Below, one piece after another: positions 35,997 to 40,887 of a stretch of 64,000 bases of DNA; positions within the stretch are counted from its first letter, which is position 1, and every line of letters begins with the position of its first letter. The notes under the pieces were generated by a model. That model worked only from the letters and a program-made list of their open reading frames with translations, was not told where the DNA came from and made no database searches. Both the position numbers and the translations under genes were made by a program. The DNA lies in NCBI RefSeq assembly GCF_005870035.1, contig NZ_SWJG01000003.1:558001-622000 (forward strand), read 5' to 3'. This DNA is from Spirosoma lacussanchae. GTDB lineage: Bacteria > Bacteroidota > Bacteroidia > Cytophagales > Spirosomataceae.

Positions 35997-37173
35997 CGTA
36001 GACCGGTGCGTCCATAACCACTTCCAGCACCATCGCTTCGAGGGTTAGACCAGGGCCAAACGCACAACTCAGTATATTATCGGGCTGAGATAGCGTAGGT
36101 TCCGTCTCCTCGGCCGATGTCGGTTCGGTCAGCTGCCGGCGCTGCAACTTGTTCCATACCTCTTTCAGCACAAATAGAACCGTAGCCGACGACATATTCC
36201 CGTTCTGACGCAGCACCTCGTAGGCGTGGCGGTTGTCGAAAGGGGTTATGCCGAGTTGACCTTCGATAACTTCCAGAATCCGCCGGCCGCCGGGATGGAG
36301 CGCGTAATGCCCAATGTCATCGAGGGTAAGGCCACACTGGTCGAGCAGGCGCTCCATCAGCTGACCAATCCCCTGCTGTATAAACGTCGGTACTTCGGCG
36401 GTGAGCGTCATCTCAAAGCCGAAGTCGCTCACATGCCAGGCCATTGCGTGTTTCCCTTCGGGGAGCAGGTCGCAGTAGAACGACCGCAGCCGGAACGACT
36501 GCTCGGGCCGGGGCCGGCTCTCAACCAGCACAGCCGCCGACCCGTCGGCAAAGAGCGCGTTAGAAAGCAGATGGTCGGTTTCTGTTTTTTTCTGGAAGTG
36601 AATGGTACACAGCTCTACACACACCACCAGCACCCGCGCGTCGGCATCGGATCGGACAATGGCATCGGCTGCTTTCAAGCCGTTAAAGGCCCCGTAACAG
36701 CCCATGAAATTGATGGCGAGCCGCTGGGTGGTATTCGGCAGGCCCAGCGCTTCGATGATCTCGATATCGGGTCCCGGTGCGTATAGCCCCGTACAGCTGA
36801 CCGTGATCAGGTGCGTAATGGTCTGCGGATCGAAGTCGGCATAGTTGGCGAAGCAGTCCCGAATGGCTTTCAGAGCCAGGGGAACAGCCTCCTGCCGATA
36901 TACGCCCATCCGCTGGCTTACCGTCGGAAACGGTTCCATACCGGGCGTGTTGGCATAAAAGGTAAACTCGTCTTTGGGCCGAACGTAATCGGCCAGTACG
37001 GTATGGCGCTGGTCGATACGCGTATGGCGATAAAGCGCCATAAGGCGTCGGCTGTCGCGCTCGTCGAGTTGCAGCACATCGGCCATAAACTCAGCCGCTT
37101 TCTGTTGGGTCGATGAATAGGCGGGTACGGCGGTGCCGATGCTATTGATATAGCCGCTGCGATGCTGTCTCAT
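35956..37173 (-). CDS. Type III polyketide synthase (chalcone/stilbene synthase-like)
   Basis: A 405-residue homodimeric condensing enzyme that extends an acyl-CoA starter with malonyl units and cyclises the product. The Cys-His-Asn triad is intact: Cys near residue 158 in 'INFMGCYGAFNGLKAA', His near 290 in 'ALHPGGRRILEVIE' and Asn near 323 in 'NGNMSSATVLFVL'. 'VSCTGLYAPGPDIEIIEALG' is also characteristic. The UbiA-type prenyltransferase gene is divergent and 114 bases away, which suggests that the pair makes a prenylated or quinone-like phenolic lipid. The product is not predictable from sequence alone. Confidence 0.92.
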   Translation of the reverse strand: MRQHRSGYINSIGTAVPAYSSTQQKAAEFMADVLQLDERDSRRLMALYRHTRIDQRHTVLADYVRPKDEFTFYANTPGMEPFPTVSQRMGVYRQEAVPLALKAIRDCFANYADFDPQTITHLITVSCTGLYAPGPDIEIIEALGLPNTTQRLAINFMGCYGAFNGLKAADAIVRSDADARVLVVCVELCTIHFQKKTETDHLLSNALFADGSAAVLVESRPRPEQSFRLRSFYCDLLPEGKHAMAWHVSDFGFEMTLTAEVPTFIQQGIGQLMERLLDQCGLTLDDIGHYALHPGGRRILEVIEGQLGITPFDNRHAYEVLRQNGNMSSATVLFVLKEVWNKLQRRQLTEPTSAEETEPTLSQPDNILSCAFGPGLTLEAMVLEVVMDAPVYATTAPSSASARVL

Positions 37174-37287
37174 AGAGTGGGTGCTCCGCCAGCACGGAGA
37201 CTAAACGTATGAACAAAACTGGGTTCTCGTATAACTGCGCGTTGAGCTGAAAGTTCTTTAAATTGAGCGCACTTTAACCAAAACACC

Positions 37288-38151
37288 ATGAACGCCCGAA
37301 CCCTATGGCTGCACCTGCGGGTACCTTTCTCGTTTTTTCTGCTGCCCATCTTCTGGTTCGCCGTCAGTCAGTCGCCCACCCTCCACCTGGGTCGTATCGT
37401 TGCCGTAGGCCTGGTCATTCATCTGCTGCTGTACCCGGCCAGCAACGCTTATAACAGCTATTTCGATAAAGATGAAGGGCCCATTGGCGGACTTGAATCG
37501 CCCCCGCCCGTTACCAGCAGCCTGTACTGGCTCTCATGGGTGCTCGACATCGTTGCGTTGATTCTGGGTGCTTTTGTCAACTGGGCCTTTGTCGTCTACC
37601 TGCTTGTCTACGGCTTTATCACCAAAGCATATAGCCACGACCGCATCCGGCTCAAAAAGTACCCGATCTTTAGCTGGTTACTCATCAGCGGGTTGCAGGG
37701 CGGGATTACCTATGTCATGACCTATGTGTCGATCAATAACCTGCCGCTGTCGGCGGTACTGGAACCCCGACTGTTGCTGGGCGGATTGCTGGGCGTTTTG
37801 AATCTGATGGCGCTGTATCCAGTTACGCAGGTCTACCAGCATAGCGAAGACGCTCGTCGGGGCGACCGGACGCTCAGCCTGCTGCTCGGCGTTCGGGGCA
37901 CCTTTATCTGCGCCGTGGTGATGTATGGTCTGTCGTTACTAGCCTTTTATGTCTATTTTCAGGGTAGCTACTACTTTTGGCTCTACCTGGTGTTTCTGTT
38001 GCCCGCCGTACTGTACTTCCTGCGCTGGTTCTGGCGGGTGTGGCATAACCCCGGCCTAGCCGATTACCGCCACACGATGCGTATGATGTGGACATCGGGC
38101 GTGTGTCTGAACAGTTTTTTTATTCTTCTGATCGCCCTAACCCATTCGTAA
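37288..38151 (+). CDS. UbiA-family membrane prenyltransferase
   Basis: A 287-residue enzyme with eight or nine membrane helices. The first Asp-rich motif is 'NAYNSYFDKDEGPIGG' near residue 52 and the second 'YQHSEDARRGDRTLS' near residue 192, the two sites that bind the prenyl diphosphate through magnesium. The family joins isoprenoid chains to aromatic or other acceptors. It is not an obvious MenA, UbiA or CyoE protein and stands divergently beside the type III polyketide synthase, so its acceptor may be the polyketide. That link is inference. Confidence 0.85.
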   Translation: MNARTLWLHLRVPFSFFLLPIFWFAVSQSPTLHLGRIVAVGLVIHLLLYPASNAYNSYFDKDEGPIGGLESPPPVTSSLYWLSWVLDIVALILGAFVNWAFVVYLLVYGFITKAYSHDRIRLKKYPIFSWLLISGLQGGITYVMTYVSINNLPLSAVLEPRLLLGGLLGVLNLMALYPVTQVYQHSEDARRGDRTLSLLLGVRGTFICAVVMYGLSLLAFYVYFQGSYYFWLYLVFLLPAVLYFLRWFWRVWHNPGLADYRHTMRMMWTSGVCLNSFFILLIALTHS

Positions 38152-38207
38152 TCAGTTTTTCGTCCCGATCGACGTGAAGTAAATGTAAATTTTTTTGGGT
38201 CTAAGGC

Positions 38208-38237
38208 TTGACAAGCGTCGAAATAGCGCTAATTTTG
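38208..38237 (+). promoter_or_regulatory. Promoter of the tRNA-Gly/tRNA-Leu genes
   Basis: TTGACA (38208-38213) and TAATTTTG (38230-38237) are separated by 16 bases. The expected start is about 40 bases before tRNA-Gly. This is the best-formed promoter in the window. Confidence 0.7.
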
Positions 38238-38282
38238 CATCCACAATTCGCCGACATACTGGGGGTTGCAAAATTATAATAC

Positions 38283-38358
38283 GCGAAAGTAGCTCAGCTG
38301 GTAGAGCGCGACCTTGCCAAGGTCGAGGTCGCGGGTTCGAACCCCGTCTTTCGCTCCA
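38283..38358 (+). tRNA. tRNA-Gly (anticodon GCC)
   Basis: The seven-base acceptor stem GCGAAAG/CTTTCGC, D arm (GCTC...GAGC), anticodon stem CGACC/GGTCG with loop TTGCCAA, and T arm GCGGG/CCCGT with TTCGAAC are all present. The CCA end is encoded (38356-38358). Confidence 0.97.
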
Positions 38359-38366
38359 CGAAAAAG

Positions 38367-38390
38367 GCACCGACCAACGGTGCTTTTTTT
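38367..38390 (+). terminator. Terminator-like hairpin between the two tRNA genes
   Basis: GCACCG (38367-38372) pairs with CGGTGC (38378-38383) and is followed by seven T; four A on the left extend the stem. The tRNA-Leu begins only seven bases later and has no room for its own promoter, so either read-through or RNA processing must take place here. Confidence 0.7.
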
Positions 38391-38432
38391 CGTAAATGCC
38401 GGGATGGTGGAATTGGTAGACACGCCGGACTT

Positions 38433-39174
38433 AGTTCTTTGATATTTTTCGTTTTATTGTCGTAATTAAGAGTGAAATACTCTTAATCGCATGGCTCGTT
38501 ATGTCTTTGATTCTTCTTTCGAGAAGAGGATAATCGATGTTTGCTCTGAATCTGGAAGTATGGCTAAAGCAGCCATAGCGCTTGGTATGAATTACAAAAC
38601 ACTTTGTTTTCATGCAAAGCGTCTTAATTGTTTTAAGGCTAACCAGTCAGGAATAGGTTTGCGAAAAAGCCACCAAAGGATTCAATTCCAATGAGTGCTA
38701 TTTTTAGTGGGTCTCACTTAACCTACCAGTCTCATAAAATAAAAAAGAGACTTTTAAGAGAGGGGTATAAGAAGCATCGTTGTGAATCATGTGGTTTATC
38801 AGAATGGAAGGCAGCTCCTATTCCTTTGGAATTACATCATAGAAATGGAGTAAAAACAGATAACTCGCTGAATAATATCGAGTTGTTGTGTCCTAATTGC
38901 CATGCTCTCACCGACAATTATCGAGCGAAGAACATCAAAAAGTTGAGTGCGCGGTTGGAAACGACCGATGTAGAACCGCTTAAATTCGGGGAAACCTTAT
39001 CAGGTAATTGATTGGCAATCCCGAGCCAAGCCCGCCCGCGAAAGCTGGTGAGGAAGGTGTAGAGACTTAATAGGCGGCACCTACGTTTTGCTTCTGGCAA
39101 GATAGGGTGAAGAGAAAGTCCAGACCACAAATCGTTGCAAATGGCAACGAGCAGCGAAAGCTGTAGCTGGTACG
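38433..39174 (+). ncRNA. Group I intron (IC3-like) in tRNA-Leu(UAA) with internal homing-endonuclease frame
   Basis: A 742-base insertion in the anticodon loop. The conserved core elements appear in order. P is AATTCGGGGAAACC (38983-38996) and Q is AATCCCGAGCCAAG (39017-39030), with TTCGGG and CCCGAG able to form P4. R is GGTGTAGAGACTTAATAGGC (from 39056) and S is AAGATAGGGTGAAGAG with the following AAAGTCC (39099-39121), with GACT/AGTC forming P7. The 3' part 'AGCGAAAGCT' and the terminal G before AAAATCC follow the cyanobacterial pattern closely. P1-P3 were not resolved. A hairpin TTAAGAG/CTCTTAA (38466-38486) precedes the internal frames. Confidence 0.9.
38491..39011 (+). pseudogene. HTH-HNH homing endonuclease, split by a -1 frameshift inside the group I intron
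   Basis: Two frames overlap at ATGA. 38491-38694 encodes 67 residues with an HTH-like segment ('GSMAKAAIALGMNYKTLCFH'). 38691-39011 encodes 106 residues with an HNH nuclease (zinc Cys pairs 'CESCG' and 'CPNC', 'PLELHHRNG', 'NNIELLCPNCHALTD'). Phage and intron endonucleases of this kind are normally one chain. Moving by -1 at the A5 run 38664-38668 gives a continuous 'GLRKKPPKDSIPMSAIFSG' junction, so one A has probably been lost, or ribosomes slip there. The C-terminus overlaps the intron core element P. Base composition is much more AT-rich than the neighbourhood. Confidence 0.8.
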
Positions 39175-39221
39175 AAAATCCTGTGGGCCACAAGCCCGTG
39201 CGGGTTCGACTCCCGCTCCTG

Positions 39222-39285
39222 GTACCTCCCGAAAGGGTAAGAAACACAAAAGCCGCCGACATCAGCGGCTTTTGTGTTTATATAG
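39222..39285 (+). repeat. Direct repeat copy 1 (tRNA-Leu 3' end plus terminator)
   Basis: GTACCTCCCGAAAGGGTAAG and the following terminator to TTATATAG are repeated at 40700-40764. Copy 1 includes the last bases of tRNA-Leu. The two copies differ in the bases just before and inside the left terminator arm. Confidence 0.85.
39242..39279 (+). terminator. Terminator of tRNA-Leu
   Basis: Perfect 15-base arms AAACACAAAAGCCGC (39242-39256) and GCGGCTTTTGTGTTT (39265-39279) enclose an eight-base loop, with T-rich sequence on the right arm. Confidence 0.85.
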
Positions 39286-39306
39286 GTGTACCGACACAGG
39301 GTCGCT

Positions 39307-39314
39307 TACTTTTG
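39307..39314 (+). promoter_or_regulatory. -7 element (TACTTTTG) before the structured region of the Abi locus
   Basis: Identical to the two -7 boxes before rplC. Transcription would begin near 39320 and enter the structured non-coding region at 39365-39640. Confidence 0.5.
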
Positions 39315-39364
39315 TACCTTGCTTTATTTTGAGCTGTCGCGACTCACTATATACACGCATTATA

Positions 39365-39639
39365 TGAAGGTCAGGAGTTGGGCAAAAAAGCCTTCAGCTT
39401 TCTTAGAGAAAAACACCGATTTAAATGAATTGGCGAAGACTGTGTCAGCTTCGCCAACGCCCAACTGAAGTTTGAGGCTAATGATATTTCGTTTGGGGCT
39501 CTGTAGTACTATCCATTGAGGCCATTGAATAAAACAGATATAGTCTTTCGCCAATGGTGATATATTTGTTAAGTTTGTACCAACATGCTCACCCCGCTTC
39601 CCGTTAGAACAGCGCGCTTAGGGTGAGCTTTCTATTTTT
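39365..39639 (+). ncRNA. Candidate structured RNA upstream of the Abi/HEPN gene (putative RNA antitoxin or leader)
   Basis: No convincing protein frame lies here, but nested stems do. AGTTGGGC (39376-39383) pairs with GCCCAACT (39459-39466), enclosing TTGGCGAAG (39430-39438) with CTTCGCCAA (39449-39457). CTTTCGCCAAT at 39545 offers a second partner for ATTGGCGAAG, so a switch is possible. The region ends in hairpin GCTCACCC (39587-39594) / GGGTGAGC (39621-39628) followed by a T-rich run, five bases before the Abi start codon. A promoter, structured RNA, terminator and toxin order is the layout of type III toxin-antitoxin and AbiF-type loci. The RNA itself is inferred. Confidence 0.55.
39587..39639 (+). 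terminator. Terminator-like hairpin directly before the Abi gene
   Basis: Eight-base perfect stem GCTCACCC/GGGTGAGC with inner CGCT/AGCG, then TTTCTATTTTT. It would end most transcripts before the ATG at 39645 and keep toxin expression low. Confidence 0.6.
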
Positions 39640-39644
39640 AGGGC

Positions 39645-40541
39645 ATGAGTAAAGTCCCTTATCGCAAGTCTGCTCTCACTTATCAGGATCAACTTAATCA
39701 ACTTAAGGCAAGAGGTTTAATCGTTCAGGACGACGTTAGAGCCCTTCATTTGTTAGCTCAGGTTAGCTATTACCGACTGAGCGGCTATTGGTATCCTCTT
39801 TTGGGTGATAAGCAAATACACCAATTCAAGCCGGGGTCTACTGTTGAAACAGGTTTTCGGTTGTATTGCTTTGACCGGGAGCTACGAAAACTAATGCTGG
39901 CCGAGTTGGAAAAAATAGAAGTGGCTATACGAGCACACATGATCTATGTGCTTTCGCATCGTTTTGGTCCATTTTGGTTTACAGATACAACTTTGTTTAC
40001 AGATGCGGCCAGCCACACAAAAACCATTAGTAGTCTGAGAGCCGAATATAGTCGTAGCGATGAACAATTTATAAAAGCGTTCCGGCAAAAATATAATGAT
40101 CCGTTACCGCCAAGCTGGATGATGTTGGAAGTTGCTTCATTCGGTTCGCTATCTATGTTATACAAGAATTTGAACACAACTATAGAGAAGAGACAAATCG
40201 CAAGCTATTTTGGGCTTGACGATGGTACGTTTGGGTCTTGGCTTCATTGTATAGTTTATTTACGGAACGTATGTGCCCATCATGGTAGGCTGTGGAATCG
40301 GGTAATGAGTATCCAGCCCCGTATTCCGAAAAGCCCACGTAAGCCTTGGCTAGCTAACAAGTTGGTCATTAATAATCGGACGTATTTTGCCTTATCTATG
40401 ATTCTTTTCTTGTTGTCAACGGTTAATCCCAATCATCGTTTTTTGCAGAAACTGGCTGCTCTATTTCACAACTACCCAGAGGTGGATAAAAATGCAATGG
40501 GTTTTGAATCTGGTTGGGAGAATGAACCGCTTTGGCAGTAA
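39645..40541 (+). CDS. Abi_2 (AbiD/AbiF-type) abortive-infection protein, HEPN ribonuclease
   Basis: A 298-residue cytosolic protein. The N-terminus 'SALTYQDQLNQLKARGLIVQ' and 'HLLAQVSYYRLSGYWYPL' is the Abi_2 signature. The HEPN fold is marked by 'ELEKIEVAIRAHMIYVLSHR' and by the catalytic R-x4-H motif in 'YLRNVCAHHGRLWNR' (Arg near residue 207). Family members stop phage growth by cutting RNA in infected cells. The gene lies in an AT-rich island beside tRNA-Leu and is preceded by a terminator-like hairpin and structured sequence, which suggests RNA-based control. It has no partner protein gene. Confidence 0.92.
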   Translation: MSKVPYRKSALTYQDQLNQLKARGLIVQDDVRALHLLAQVSYYRLSGYWYPLLGDKQIHQFKPGSTVETGFRLYCFDRELRKLMLAELEKIEVAIRAHMIYVLSHRFGPFWFTDTTLFTDAASHTKTISSLRAEYSRSDEQFIKAFRQKYNDPLPPSWMMLEVASFGSLSMLYKNLNTTIEKRQIASYFGLDDGTFGSWLHCIVYLRNVCAHHGRLWNRVMSIQPRIPKSPRKPWLANKLVINNRTYFALSMILFLLSTVNPNHRFLQKLAALFHNYPEVDKNAMGFESGWENEPLWQ

Positions 40542-40675
40542 GCAGGGTTACGGTGAAATAAAGATGCAAAATGAAGGCGCGAAACTTTTCAGGAACTACA
40601 CTCAGACAATAATGTAGGGAAGTTAAATTCACGAAACCTTTATTTTGTATAGATAGTTGATTGTCAATACGATAT

Positions 40676-40699
40676 GGGGGTGTTCTGGACCCAGCCCCC
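40676..40699. other. Hairpin GGGGG/CCCCC at the right edge of the island
   Basis: TGGGGGTGTTCTGGACCCAGCCCCCG lies directly before direct-repeat copy 2 where copy 1 has the tRNA T arm. It may be a degraded remnant of a T-arm or an unrelated hairpin. The rest of 40542-40675 and of 40780-40887 shows nothing recognisable. Confidence 0.35.
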
Positions 40700-40764
40700 G
40701 TACCTCCCGAAAGGGTAAGAAATAAACAGAGCCGCTGATGTCAGCGGCTTTTGTGTTTATATAG
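40700..40764 (+). repeat. Direct repeat copy 2 with palindromic terminator
   Basis: Matches 39222-39285. Its hairpin GCCGCTGA/TCAGCGGC (40731-40748) followed by TTTTGTGTTT is better paired in its inner part than copy 1. It lies 124 bases before the glycosidase-like gene. Confidence 0.85.
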
Positions 40765-40887
40765 CCCGGCCTTGCCGGGACGCAAGTAGATGCGCCGGAA
40801 CCCTACTTTATCTATGGCTATCCCCCAATCGGCAGATAGATCGATCTCTGTTAGAAGATTCGGAAAACGGGATGCGCCACGGATCGC

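Larger units (their letters stand above)
38398..39224 (+). tRNA. tRNA-Leu (anticodon UAA), split by a group I intron
   Basis: The 5' exon is 38398-38432 and the 3' exon 39175-39224. Joined, they give an 85-base class II tRNA: acceptor GCCGGGA with TCCTGGT (two G-U pairs), D arm GTG/CAC, anticodon loop CTTAAAA (UAA), long variable arm GGGC/GCCC and T arm GCGGG-TTCGACT-CCCGC. One C-T mismatch is left in the anticodon stem, and the genomic 3' end reads ACCT, so CCA is not encoded. The split lies between U34 and A35, the same site as in cyanobacterial and plastid tRNA-Leu(UAA). Confidence 0.85.
39222..40764. mobile_element. Putative small genomic island at the tRNA-Leu 3' end, carrying the Abi gene
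   Basis: About 1.5 kb bounded by direct repeats (39222-39285 and 40700-40764), visibly more AT-rich than the flanks, with a defence-type gene as its only cargo. Insertion at the 3' end of a tRNA with duplication of that end is the classical layout of integrase-made islands. No integrase gene is present, so it may be a remnant, or may have moved by homologous recombination or with a helper. Confidence 0.5.

Noticed and set aside
38431-38613. Minus-strand small frame inside the intron
   Set aside because: Antisense to the HTH part of the endonuclease, in AT-rich DNA where such frames are expected by chance.
39360-39554. Minus-strand small frame of 64 codons in the Abi leader
   Set aside because: It coincides with the nested hairpins and has no start-site support. 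RNA structure explains the region better.
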